NCBI GenBank assembly: GCA_002373875.1
Contig: DFKQ01000028.1
Coordinates: forward strand, 1-57,031
From: Lachnospiraceae bacterium UBA3641
GTDB lineage: Bacteria > Bacillota > Clostridia > Lachnospirales > Lachnospiraceae
Direction: 5' to 3'
Length of the DNA stretch: 57,031 bases
Within the stretch, counting starts at the first letter, position 1. Every line of letters starts with the position of its first letter. Position numbers and translations under genes: made by a program. Shown piece after piece: positions 32,847 to 41,774 of this stretch. A model generated the notes under the pieces. That model ran no database searches, was not told the origin of the DNA, and saw nothing but the letters and a program-made list of their open reading frames with translations.

Positions 32847-33377
32847 ATGAGTTCATTGGCACAGAATATAGCACAGGCATTTGCAGGCAATACCATGACC
32901 CAGTATATCGGGTGTTTTATCATATCCATGATACCCCTTATCGAGCTTAGGGGGGCGATACCGATCGCATATATGTTTAAGGGTATGAATCCGGAGGGCT
33001 TCAACCTTATCATAGGATATGTGGTAATAGCCATAGGGAATATGGTACCTGTTCCCTTTATCTTCTTTTTTGCAAGGAAGGTACTGGAATGGGGCAAGGA
33101 TAAGAAGGTTATCGGGCGGTTCTTTTCATTTTGTCTTGAGAAGGGACATAAGGGCGGAGAGAAGCTTCAGGCCAAGGCAGGACGGGGCCTTTTTGTGGCG
33201 CTTCTTCTTTTCGTCGGTATTCCCCTGCCCGGTACGGGAGCGTGGACCGGTACGCTTGCGGCCTCAATACTCGATATGAAGTTCAGGGAGAGTGTTACTG
33301 CGGTAATGTTGGGGGTTGCCCTTGCGGGGGTCATAATGGGACTCCTTTCGGCGGGACTGTTTGGAGTGGTTTTTTGA
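32847..33377 (+). CDS. Small multidrug export family protein (COG2426-like)
   Basis: A 176-residue membrane protein with four hydrophobic segments. Typical of the family are IPLIELRGAIPIAYMFKGMN (a re-entrant start with E-R-G-A) and LFVGIPLPGTGAWTGTLAAS. Despite the name, its transport role is not proven; related DedA-like proteins have been linked to lipid scrambling. It begins seven bases after hisC and ends directly before the next start. Confidence 0.75.
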   Translation: MSSLAQNIAQAFAGNTMTQYIGCFIISMIPLIELRGAIPIAYMFKGMNPEGFNLIIGYVVIAIGNMVPVPFIFFFARKVLEWGKDKKVIGRFFSFCLEKGHKGGEKLQAKAGRGLFVALLLFVGIPLPGTGAWTGTLAASILDMKFRESVTAVMLGVALAGVIMGLLSAGLFGVVF

Positions 33378-34604
33378 ATGAATAAAAAAAGCATAAGGGA
33401 TGCACTGACTCCTTTCAATGTGTTCCTTCTGGTCGCGTTTCTGAATATTGTACTTCTTATATTATTCCTTGTCTTTACGGGAGGGCAGTTTTTGAGCGAA
33501 GTGGTTTGGGATGCACGAAATCCGCTTTTCCCCGACTTTGTTTCCCATGTTGAGAGGGTCAGGGGTGGAAGGAATCCTTATGTTGTGGAGGACTGGGATG
33601 CCAGGTTTCCTGCGCTTGCTTATGCTTTTTACTATTTTCTCTCATGTCTGATCCCGCAGCAGATAAAAAACAGTACGGTAACTGACTGGTATAAGATGTA
33701 TATGATCATTCTGCTTTGTATATGTCTTGTATGTATAGTTGCAGTGATCTTTGAAACGGTTAAGGAGTCTTTTGCATATAAGCTAGGCCTTGTGCTGGTG
33801 TTTGTTATGTCTCACACCTTCGCACTGGCCGAGATTAAGGCAGGCAATTCCGCGGTTTATGTTCTGACATTGCTGGTACTTGCCCTGTATCTTAAGGATA
33901 CCGACAGCAGGGTGGGAAGAGAAGCTGCGCTTATATTTATTGCCCTTGCAGCCGGCTTTAAGATATCCCCGGCGATCATGGGCTTTTTATATGTTAAGGA
34001 GAAGCGGTTTAAGGAAGCGGTGCGCCTTATTGTCTATGGAATAATATTCTTTTTTGCCCCGTTTGCCATGTTCGGAGGTCTCGAAGGTCTTAAAAGCTTT
34101 ATAAATATTTCGGGTCAGGTATCGGGTGCCGTGATCCCGAGGCCGGAGACGATATCCGGTGTGATGATAGAGATATGTTCAGTGTCAGGTCTCGGGGAAC
34201 AGAACGGTCTCATGCTTGGAAGGATAGTATCCTTCGGGTATCTTATCTTATGTATGTATCTGTTTTTTAAGTGCAGATATTCTTGGAAGACCTTGTGCCT
34301 TCTTTCAAGCCTGATGGTCATTTTTGTCAACATGAGCTATCCATACACACTCCAGTATTTTCTGCTTCCACTGATCGCATTTGTGAAGGAGACCCGTGAG
34401 AGGAGAGAAAAAGGAGATTATCTGTACGCTGTTCTCTTTGCGCTTGTCTTTACGGTTTACCCTGTCATCAGGATCAACTGGCCTACAGCAACTTTTATAA
34501 CGAATTATTTCTGTGTATATATACTTGTAGCTGCACTGGTAATAGACCTGGGGATACATGCTTTTGGAAGGAAAGCGGAAGCGACACGGAGGGAGGATAT
34601 GTAA
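33378..34604 (+). CDS. GT87-like (DUF2029) membrane mannosyltransferase
   Basis: A 408-residue protein with about nine to ten transmembrane segments. The first outer loop contains the acidic site (WDARNPLFPDFVSHVERVRG then NPY), as in GT87 enzymes where an Asp near the first loop acts in catalysis. These enzymes use polyprenyl-phosphate mannose or similar donors to extend lipid-linked glycans outside the membrane. The gene starts the base after the preceding stop and ends right before the methyltransferase, indicating one operon. Confidence 0.65.
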   Translation: MNKKSIRDALTPFNVFLLVAFLNIVLLILFLVFTGGQFLSEVVWDARNPLFPDFVSHVERVRGGRNPYVVEDWDARFPALAYAFYYFLSCLIPQQIKNSTVTDWYKMYMIILLCICLVCIVAVIFETVKESFAYKLGLVLVFVMSHTFALAEIKAGNSAVYVLTLLVLALYLKDTDSRVGREAALIFIALAAGFKISPAIMGFLYVKEKRFKEAVRLIVYGIIFFFAPFAMFGGLEGLKSFINISGQVSGAVIPRPETISGVMIEICSVSGLGEQNGLMLGRIVSFGYLILCMYLFFKCRYSWKTLCLLSSLMVIFVNMSYPYTLQYFLLPLIAFVKETRERREKGDYLYAVLFALVFTVYPVIRINWPTATFITNYFCVYILVAALVIDLGIHAFGRKAEATRREDM

Positions 34605-35453
34605 ATGTACGAAGCAAATGAGAATACATATGAAGCTCTGGCTTATGTATATGATGAGCTTATGGACAACATTCCCTATACTGAGTGGTGTGAAGTTCTG
34701 GATGATATGATTAAAAAATTCGGTGTTTCACAGCCTGTGAGGGATAAGGACGGCAATACCGGCTCCGTATCTGACGAGGCCCTCACAGAGGAAGATATCC
34801 TTAAGTCTGAGAGGAACCTTGTTATTGATCTTGGATGCGGTACCGGAACCCTTACAAATCTTATGTATAAGAAGGGCTATGATATGATAGGCATAGACAG
34901 TTCCCAGAGAATGCTGGAGATAGCCCAGAGTAAGCGTGATGATAAAGGGTACGAAATATTGTACATTAATCAGGATATGAGAGATCTTGACCTTTATTCT
35001 ACAGTGGGAACGGTCTACTCGGTCTGTGATTCAATAAACTACTTACTGATGGATGAGGAAATAGAACGGACATTTAAGCGGATAGCAGGATTCCTGTACC
35101 CGGGCGGTCTGTTCATGTTCGATTTTAATACAATATATAAGTATGAGCAGGTTATCGGAGATGCGACCATAGCCGAGAACCGTGAGGACTGTGCCTTCAT
35201 ATGGGAGAACTACTACGATGATGAGAGCCATATTAATGAATATGACTTAAGCATCTTTATCGAGCAGGACGAACCCGGAGTATTCAGGCGTTTTACAGAG
35301 AATCATTATCAGCGGGGATATACGCTTGGACAGATGCATATGTTTCTTCAGAAGGCCGGGCTTAAGGTCCTGCTTGTAAGGGATTCGGATACACGAGATG
35401 AGCCCACAGGCAAATCGGAGAGGATATTTATAGTAGCCGTAAAGGAAGCTTAG
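34605..35453 (+). CDS. Class I SAM-dependent methyltransferase
   Basis: A 282-residue protein with GGAGGGAGG upstream. It opens with the YDELMDNIPYTEW segment common in this group, has an insertion rich in charged residues (about 42-65), then motif I VIDLGCGTGTLTNLM, motif II MIGIDSSQRMLEIA, and motif IV SVCDSINYLL. It should methylate a small molecule or glycan; the acceptor is unknown. It lies between a GT87-like gene and the kinase/uridylyltransferase fusion. Confidence 0.87.
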   Translation: MYEANENTYEALAYVYDELMDNIPYTEWCEVLDDMIKKFGVSQPVRDKDGNTGSVSDEALTEEDILKSERNLVIDLGCGTGTLTNLMYKKGYDMIGIDSSQRMLEIAQSKRDDKGYEILYINQDMRDLDLYSTVGTVYSVCDSINYLLMDEEIERTFKRIAGFLYPGGLFMFDFNTIYKYEQVIGDATIAENREDCAFIWENYYDDESHINEYDLSIFIEQDEPGVFRRFTENHYQRGYTLGQMHMFLQKAGLKVLLVRDSDTRDEPTGKSERIFIVAVKEA

Positions 35454-35485
35454 CAGCTTCCGGTTTATTTAAGGAGGATATCATA

Positions 35486-37426
35486 GTGAGTGATGTAAGA
35501 CAGCGCAAGCTTAATCTGTTTGTGCCCGGAAGGCTGTGTCTGTTCGGGGAACATTCCGACTGGGCGGGTATGTACCGCACCGTGAATGCGGATGTCGTAA
35601 TGGGTCAGGCAGTCGTAACCGGTATTGAACAAGGAATATATGCTACGGTCGAGAGAGATGATAACTTTATCGTTGAGAGCAACCTGTCAGTTTATCATGG
35701 GGAACGGCTTGAGAGCCCCATGGATACCGCAAGGCTTCTGGAAGTGGCCAGGCAGGGTGGATTCTTTTCCTATGTTGCGGGTGTCGCATCATATATCAAT
35801 GATAATTACAGCGTCGGCGGTCTTAAGATAACCGTTACCCAAATGGACCTTCCAATAAAGAGTGGCCTCTCTTCATCGGCTGCCGTGTGTGTTCTGGTGG
35901 CCAGGGCATTTAATCAGATATATAACTTAAGGATGAACGTTAAGGGTGAGATGCAGGCGGCCTTCCGCGGTGAACAGAGAACACCATCAAGGTGCGGAAG
36001 GCTCGATCAGGCCTGTGCATACGGAATCAAGCCCGTACTTATGGATTTCGACGGTGTTGAGATAGATTCAAGGGAGTTAAGTGTCGGGACTACCTTCAGG
36101 TGGGTCGTGGCTAACTTAAATGCCGGTAAGGATACAATCAAGATACTCGCCGACCTTAACAGATGTTATCCCTTTGCCGAGGATGAAATACAGAAAAAGG
36201 TTCAGGAGGCACTCGGTGAAGATAACAAGATAATGAATGAGAAGGCAGTTAAGCTTCTGGCAGATGGAGATGCACAGGGGCTTGGTGCACTTATGGATGA
36301 GTGGCAGGCTAACTTCGATGAGAAGGTTATGCCGGCATGTTCCGAACTTATCGCTCCTGTCCTTCATTCGGTAATTGAAGATAAGGAGATCCGCAAGTAC
36401 ATATACGGGGCCAAGGGAGTCGGTTCCCAGGGGGATGGTTCGGTTCAGTTTCTGTGTAAGGATGAGGAATCCGTTAAGAAGCTCCGGGAGTATCTTGACA
36501 GGAAGGGTATGTCAAGCTTTACCCTTACCCTTAAGCCCGGCCAGTCAGTCCGCAAGGCTGTTATTCCGCTTGCGGGATACGGGACCAGGATATTCCCCGC
36601 CACCAAGACCATGAAGAAGGGATTTGCACCGGTGATCGACAAGGACGGAATGCTTAAGCCGGCAATCTTTATCATGCTGGAGGAACTGTTTGATGCAGGT
36701 ATTGAGGAGGTGTGCCTTATAATAGGGGAAGATGAGCAGGATGAATATGACAGGCTCTTTGCGCCCGTGAGCGCGGAACTGAGGAGCAAGCTCCCGAATG
36801 ATAAGGCTGAATATGCAGACAGAATAGTTGAGATGCGACAGCACATAACCTTCGTATACCAGAACGAGAGAAGGGGATTCGGCCATGCGGTACATTTGAC
36901 CAAGCAGTTTGCCGGCGGTTCGCCGGTACTTCTCCTCTTAGGTGACTTTATCTATGAATCGACAGGTCCCATAAGCTGCTCAAGGCAGGTTATCGATGCA
37001 TATATGGAATGCGGCAGGACCCTTGTAAGTATAGAGGAAGTTGATCTTGAGAGGGTGGTTCACTACGGTATACTTTACGGTCAGTGGGACGATACCGAAG
37101 AAACAATGATGAAGGTTGAACGGATGGTAGAGAAGCCCACGGATGATTACGCCGAAGAGTACCTTGGAGTTATAAACGGTAAGAAGCAGAAGAAGTATTA
37201 CGCTACCTTCGGCCAGTATGTTTTAATTCCGGAGGTCTATGATGAACTTACGGCGATGGTCGTGACAGCGGACAATGAAGGTACGGAAGGTGAGATAGGT
37301 CTTACCGAAGCCCTGGATAATGTAAGGGTCAAGTACGGGATGTACGCCTTCAGGCCAGAAGGAAAGTCATACGATCTGGGACTTCCTGAAAGCTACAGAT
37401 ATACAATAACCAATTTTGGACGCTGA
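35486..37426 (+). CDS. Fusion of GHMP sugar kinase and UTP-sugar-1-phosphate uridylyltransferase
   Basis: A 646-residue two-domain enzyme, GTG start after GGAGGATATC. Residues 1-350 form a GHMP kinase with a galactokinase-like start (GRLCLFGEHSDWAG) and the ATP loop GLSSSAAVC (127-135). Residues 355-646 form a GalU-type uridylyltransferase with signature LAGYGTRIFPATK (362-374), KPAIFIMLEELFDAGI and EKPTDDYAEEY. Together they could phosphorylate a sugar at C1 and couple it to UTP, giving UDP-sugar in one protein. This is analogous in logic to the fucokinase/GDP-fucose pyrophosphorylase of Bacteroides, but with a different transferase type. The sugar is unknown. Neighbours suggest use in a surface glycan. 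Confidence 0.85.
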   Translation: MSDVRQRKLNLFVPGRLCLFGEHSDWAGMYRTVNADVVMGQAVVTGIEQGIYATVERDDNFIVESNLSVYHGERLESPMDTARLLEVARQGGFFSYVAGVASYINDNYSVGGLKITVTQMDLPIKSGLSSSAAVCVLVARAFNQIYNLRMNVKGEMQAAFRGEQRTPSRCGRLDQACAYGIKPVLMDFDGVEIDSRELSVGTTFRWVVANLNAGKDTIKILADLNRCYPFAEDEIQKKVQEALGEDNKIMNEKAVKLLADGDAQGLGALMDEWQANFDEKVMPACSELIAPVLHSVIEDKEIRKYIYGAKGVGSQGDGSVQFLCKDEESVKKLREYLDRKGMSSFTLTLKPGQSVRKAVIPLAGYGTRIFPATKTMKKGFAPVIDKDGMLKPAIFIMLEELFDAGIEEVCLIIGEDEQDEYDRLFAPVSAELRSKLPNDKAEYADRIVEMRQHITFVYQNERRGFGHAVHLTKQFAGGSPVLLLLGDFIYESTGPISCSRQVIDAYMECGRTLVSIEEVDLERVVHYGILYGQWDDTEETMMKVERMVEKPTDDYAEEYLGVINGKKQKKYYATFGQYVLIPEVYDELTAMVVTADNEGTEGEIGLTEALDNVRVKYGMYAFRPEGKSYDLGLPESYRYTITNFGR

Positions 37427-37466
37427 TCGGGAATTGAGTGAAACAAAGGATCTGAAGAGGTGCAAA

Positions 37467-39083
37467 TTGCGAAACAGATATTTACTTGATTGTACGCTGC
37501 GTGACGGCGGATATATAAATGATTGGGAATTCGGGCATGATAACATCATCAATATATTTGAACGTGTCGTGGCTTCCGGTGTTGATGTTATTGAGATAGG
37601 CTTTCTTGATGACAGAAGGATGTTTGATATTAACAGGTCGATAATGCCGGATACCGATTCCGCAGGGCGGATCTACGGTAATTTAGACCGCAAGGGTGTT
37701 ATGGTTGTCGGGATGATCGATTACGGAACCTGCGATATCGGCAATATAAAACCATGCTTCGAATCATATATAGACGGCATCAGGGTTATATTCAAAAAGC
37801 CAAGAATGCATGAGGCAATGGAGTATTGCAGACAGCTTAAGGAATTGGGATATAAGGTATTCTCCCAGCTTGTATCCGTCACGGTATATTCTGATGATGA
37901 TCTTGAGGAGATAGCGGGGATCGCAAATGATATAAAACCCTATGCCCTGTCGATGGTGGATACATACGGGCTTTTGAACCCCGTGGAACTTACTCACATC
38001 ATGGATGTTCTTGATAAGAATCTTGATCCCGCTATAATTCTTGGGTTTCATGCCCATAATAATTTTCAGCTCGGATATGTAAATGCAACGACAGCCCTTG
38101 ATTATGACAGTGACAGGGATATCCTTGTTGACGGAACTCTCTACGGTATGGGAAAGAGTGCGGGTAATGCTCCTCTTGAACTGGTGGCCATGTATATGAA
38201 TGAGCATTACGGTAAAGACTATATCATCACAGAGATGCAGGAGGCGATAACAACCTCAGTCATGGACTTCCAGAAACGGTCGCCCTGGGGTTATCAGCTC
38301 TTTTATTATATTGCGGCTTCAAACCGTGTTCATCCGGATTATGTTTCCTATCTTATGAACAAGAGAACCCTGTCGATAACGGCGGTTAATGAGATACTGA
38401 GCAGGATACCCGGGGAGAAGAAGCTTGAAAAGGACATGAAGCTTGCCGAAGGTCTGTACATGGACTACCAGAAGCGCGAGTGTGATGATTCATCCGACAT
38501 AAAGGATCTGTCAGAAGAGCTTAAGGATAGGAATATCCTTATGATCGGGCCGGGAATCAGCCTTAAGAAGTACGGGGACAGGATAAATAAGTATATCAAG
38601 GATAACGATCCTGTGCTGATCTCAATAAATTATATACCGGCCGGCTATCATCCGGATTACATGTTCGTGACAAACACTACGCGTTTTCTTCAGTCAGCGA
38701 CCAGACTTCATGAGAAACAGAACCGGGATATCAAGCTTATTGCCTCGTCCAATCTGACACAGAACGAGCGTGATTTTGATTACGTCATTAATTATTCAAG
38801 CGTTATAGATGAAGCGGCGGAGTTCCCTGATAACTCCATGTGCATGCTGATAAGGGTCCTTGTGAAGTGCGGATGTAAGGCGGCTGCCCTTGCGGGATTT
38901 GACGGGTATACACCGGACAATGTCAACTATCTGGATACAGATAAGGCTTACAGCTTCCTGAATGAAAAGGCAGGAACACTTAATGCTTATGCGGTAAGGT
39001 TTTTTGAGGATATAAAAGACAGGATAAATATAAGATTTGTTACACCGACTGAGTATACCAAAATAACTCAGAGCAGCACATAA
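37467..39083 (+). CDS. DRE-TIM metallolyase-like aldolase with C-terminal MptE/DUF115-like domain
   Basis: The start TTG 37467 follows AGAGGTG and begins close to the conserved LLDCTLRDGGYINDWEFG; a longer frame from TTG 37416 overlaps the upstream gene. Residues 1-300 match the 4-hydroxy-2-oxovalerate aldolase / isopropylmalate synthase fold, with the metal-binding D and R of the TLRDGG motif and HAHNN (FHAHNNFQLG) later. A linker leads to a second domain of about 200 residues (NILMIGPGISLKKYGDRINK) that resembles the MptE/DUF115 nucleotide-binding part. Similar proteins are found with ThDP enzymes in polysaccharide loci. It may form or cleave a branched oxo-sugar. The exact reaction is inferred. 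Confidence 0.7.
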   Translation: MRNRYLLDCTLRDGGYINDWEFGHDNIINIFERVVASGVDVIEIGFLDDRRMFDINRSIMPDTDSAGRIYGNLDRKGVMVVGMIDYGTCDIGNIKPCFESYIDGIRVIFKKPRMHEAMEYCRQLKELGYKVFSQLVSVTVYSDDDLEEIAGIANDIKPYALSMVDTYGLLNPVELTHIMDVLDKNLDPAIILGFHAHNNFQLGYVNATTALDYDSDRDILVDGTLYGMGKSAGNAPLELVAMYMNEHYGKDYIITEMQEAITTSVMDFQKRSPWGYQLFYYIAASNRVHPDYVSYLMNKRTLSITAVNEILSRIPGEKKLEKDMKLAEGLYMDYQKRECDDSSDIKDLSEELKDRNILMIGPGISLKKYGDRINKYIKDNDPVLISINYIPAGYHPDYMFVTNTTRFLQSATRLHEKQNRDIKLIASSNLTQNERDFDYVINYSSVIDEAAEFPDNSMCMLIRVLVKCGCKAAALAGFDGYTPDNVNYLDTDKAYSFLNEKAGTLNAYAVRFFEDIKDRINIRFVTPTEYTKITQSST

Positions 39084-39212
39084 ATATGGAAAGCTTAAGA
39101 CGTCTTGCCTGCAAGTAAGGCTCAGGCTTTACATATTTATTTACGTAGTAAAATGCAACGAAAAATGCGAAGCATTTTGAGCCCTGTCCTGAAAGTAAAA
39201 GGAGAGCAGGTT
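39084..39212 (+). other. Intergenic leader with hairpin before the ThDP-enzyme gene
   Basis: The 130-bp gap between the aldolase and ThDP genes carries AAAATGC-GAA-GCATTTT at about 39162-39178, a 7-bp stem with a tri-loop. An open frame runs through the gap but has no ribosome-binding site; the gene start is at 39213. The hairpin may be an attenuator or processing site. Confidence 0.35.
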
Positions 39213-41006
39213 ATGGAAATAAAAGTCGCGAAATACATATCAGGATTTCTGGTTAAAAACAGTATCAGGGACTGCTTTATGGTAACGGGCGGCGGTGCAA
39301 TGCACCTGGATGATGCCATAGGACATGAGGATGGGATACATTGTACCTTTAACCATCATGAACAGGCCTGCGCCATAGCCGCAGAAGGTTATGCCAGGAT
39401 GACGGGAAGGCTTGCTGCCGTATGTGTGACGAGCGGGCCCGGCGGAACCAATGCCATTACAGGCGTGATGGGCGGATGGCTTGATTCAATCCCTATGTTT
39501 GTCATATCGGGACAGGTTAAGAGAGAGACAACCCTGTGGGCAGCTCCCGACCTTAACCTCCGCCAGCTTGGAGACCAGGAGTTTAATATCATAGATTCGG
39601 TTAAGAACATGACCAGGTATGCGGTTATGGTTACTGATCCCAAGATGATAGCTTACCATCTTGAGAAGGCACTTTACCTTGCCCTTGACGGACGGTGCGG
39701 CCCTGTATGGCTTGATATTCCCCTCGATGTTCAGGGAGCAAGGGTGGATACGGATGATCTCATCCACTTTGATAAGGATACGGAATATACCTGGGATAAA
39801 CCGCATATTACGGATGCTCAGGTTGAGATACTGACCCGGAAGATAAAAGAAGCAAGGGCTCCTCTTGTACTTGCGGGAACCGGGATAAATCTTGCTGGAG
39901 CAACTGAAAAGCTGCTTAAGTTCCTTGATAAATACAGGATACCTGTTGTTACGGCCTGGAATGCGAACGATACGGTAGCATATGATAATCAATATTATGC
40001 AGGTATGCCGGGAACCGTGGGAATGCGGTCCGGTAACTTCGCCGTGCAGAACTGCGATCTCCTTATAAGCTTAGGGTGCAGGATGAACATAAGAATGATA
40101 GGCTATACCCATCATGACTTTGCGAAGAATGCATTCAAGGCAATAATTGATATCGATCCGAGAGAGCTTCATAAGCCTACGGTCAAGGCTGATCTTCCGA
40201 TAAATGCAGACGTTAATGATTTTCTGGATAAGATGCTCGCAGCACCTTATGAGCCAAGTGATGAACATGTTAAATGGGTCAGGTGGTGCGGAGACCTGCT
40301 TAAGAGATTTCCGACGGTAAGGGATGAGTACCATGGAAGCAGGCTGTACAATCCGTATGTATTCATCGACGATCTGTTCAGACATCTTGATAAGGATGAC
40401 CGTATCATAACCGGTAACGGAGCTGCTTGTGTCATTACCTTCCAGGCAGCTAAGATAAAACAGGGCCAGAGGATGTTCACCAATTCCGGGTGTGCGGCAA
40501 TGGGTTACGGCTTTCCTGCGGCCCTTGGTGTTGCGGTATCGGACAATAGCAGGCGGACTGTTTGCATTGACGGGGACGGCAGCGTTATGATGAATATACA
40601 GGAGCTTGCCACGGTTGCGCATAATAAGCTTAATATAAAGCTCTTCATCCTTAACAATAACGGTTATCTGTCGATAAGACAGACACAGAGGAACCTCTTC
40701 GAGCCGCCCTTTATCGGGATCGATAAGGAGAGTGGTGTCGGCTTCCCTGATTTTGACAAGCTGTCGGGAGCATTCGGTATCCCTTATTACAGGCTTGATT
40801 CTGAGGGTGAAGCGGACAGGATATTAAATGATGTGTTGAATTCGGACGGCCCATGCATATGTGAAGTCATCGTTGACCCGGATCAGAACTTCGAACCCAA
40901 GTCATCATCCAGAGTATTGCCTGACGGACGGATAGTATCGCCCTCGCTTGATGATATGGCACCCTTCCTTGACAGGGAGGAGTATGAGGGTATCCGTTAT
41001 GTTTGA
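39213..41006 (+). CDS. Thiamine-diphosphate-dependent enzyme (acetolactate-synthase-like)
   Basis: Start at ATG 39213 after AAAGGAGAGCAGG; 597 residues. N-terminal PYR domain with the catalytic Glu region (CTFNHHEQACAIAAEGYARM), TSGPGGTNAITGVMGGWLDS; central domain with LVLAGTGINLAGA; PP domain with GDGSVMMNIQELATVAHNKL (GDG...NN, the ThDP pyrophosphate/Mg motif, with NNNGYLSIRQ). It resembles IlvB but is not next to a small subunit, and lies beside an aldolase. It may transfer an activated two-carbon unit from pyruvate, as in branched-sugar formation by YerE, or decarboxylate a 2-oxo acid. The reaction is inferred from context. Confidence 0.85.
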   Translation: MEIKVAKYISGFLVKNSIRDCFMVTGGGAMHLDDAIGHEDGIHCTFNHHEQACAIAAEGYARMTGRLAAVCVTSGPGGTNAITGVMGGWLDSIPMFVISGQVKRETTLWAAPDLNLRQLGDQEFNIIDSVKNMTRYAVMVTDPKMIAYHLEKALYLALDGRCGPVWLDIPLDVQGARVDTDDLIHFDKDTEYTWDKPHITDAQVEILTRKIKEARAPLVLAGTGINLAGATEKLLKFLDKYRIPVVTAWNANDTVAYDNQYYAGMPGTVGMRSGNFAVQNCDLLISLGCRMNIRMIGYTHHDFAKNAFKAIIDIDPRELHKPTVKADLPINADVNDFLDKMLAAPYEPSDEHVKWVRWCGDLLKRFPTVRDEYHGSRLYNPYVFIDDLFRHLDKDDRIITGNGAACVITFQAAKIKQGQRMFTNSGCAAMGYGFPAALGVAVSDNSRRTVCIDGDGSVMMNIQELATVAHNKLNIKLFILNNNGYLSIRQTQRNLFEPPFIGIDKESGVGFPDFDKLSGAFGIPYYRLDSEGEADRILNDVLNSDGPCICEVIVDPDQNFEPKSSSRVLPDGRIVSPSLDDMAPFLDREEYEGIRYV

Positions 41007-41091
41007 AAAGATCCTTTATTGCCTTGCTGCACAGGATGACAAGGAATACATGAAGATGACAAGGGAAATGCATAAGGATGCAAAAAGGTAA
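40999..41091 (+). CDS. Small ORF (30 codons) between the ThDP and HAD genes
   Basis: ATG 40999 overlaps the stop of the ThDP gene in another frame (ATG-TTTGA), so translation could be coupled. The peptide is MFEKILYCLAAQDDKEYMKM followed by TREMHKDAKR. It may be a true small protein or a chance frame. Family unknown. Confidence 0.3.
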   Translation: MFEKILYCLAAQDDKEYMKMTREMHKDAKR

Positions 41092-41096
41092 TAAAC

Positions 41097-41774
41097 ATGA
41101 TAAAAAACGTGATATTCGATCTTGACGGAACCCTGCTTGATACGAGCGAAGGTATTCTCTTAAGTGTTGAGCATACGGTTAAGGCGCTTAAATACGGAGA
41201 ACTTACACTTGAACAGAAGCTGTCCTTTATAGGTCCGCCGGTTCAGGTATCTCTTAAAAGATTATACGGATTAAGTGATGAGGAAGCACAAAGGGGGGCG
41301 GGGGTCTTTCGCGAGTTTTATAAGGAGAAGGCCCTGCTTAAGGCAAAACCCTATGAAGGGATATATGATCTGTGCGGGACTCTTAAGGACATGGGTGTAA
41401 GGATGGCCGTTGCCACATATAAGAGAGAGGATTATGCCCTTAAGCTTCTTAAGTATTATGACTTTGATAAATATTGCGATCCCATGCACGGAGCGGACAA
41501 TAACAATGTCCTTAAAAAGGAAGACATTGTTATGATGTGCGTTAATGAGATGGGGGCTAAGAAGGAAGAATGCGTGCTTGTAGGTGATACCGATAATGAC
41601 GCTAAAGGGGCCATGGAGGCAGGGATTCCCTTTATAGCCGTAACCTACGGCTTTGGATTCAGGGGTCAGGATGATCTTAAGGGCTTTCCTTATATAGGAA
41701 TAGCTGCTTCGCCGGTTGACGTTTCTGATCTTTTAAATATTAAAGATGGACAGCAGGTGTACAATGCTTTTTAA
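41097..41774 (+). CDS. HAD-family phosphatase (Gph-like)
   Basis: A 225-residue hydrolase with motif I FDLDGTLLDTSEGI, an inserted helical cap (about 17-85), motif II VATYKRED and motif III/IV LVGDTDNDAKGAMEAGIPF. It resembles phosphoglycolate phosphatases and sugar-phosphate phosphatases. It overlaps the next gene by 11 bp and may dephosphorylate a sugar intermediate of the cluster. Confidence 0.87.
   Translation: MIKNVIFDLDGTLLDTSEGILLSVEHTVKALKYGELTLEQKLSFIGPPVQVSLKRLYGLSDEEAQRGAGVFREFYKEKALLKAKPYEGIYDLCGTLKDMGVRMAVATYKREDYALKLLKYYDFDKYCDPMHGADNNNVLKKEDIVMMCVNEMGAKKEECVLVGDTDNDAKGAMEAGIPFIAVTYGFGFRGQDDLKGFPYIGIAASPVDVSDLLNIKDGQQVYNAF

Noticed and set aside
36445..36903. Minus-strand frame of 152 codons opposite the uridylyltransferase domain
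   Set aside because: Antisense to a strongly conserved domain, Ser-rich, without start signals.
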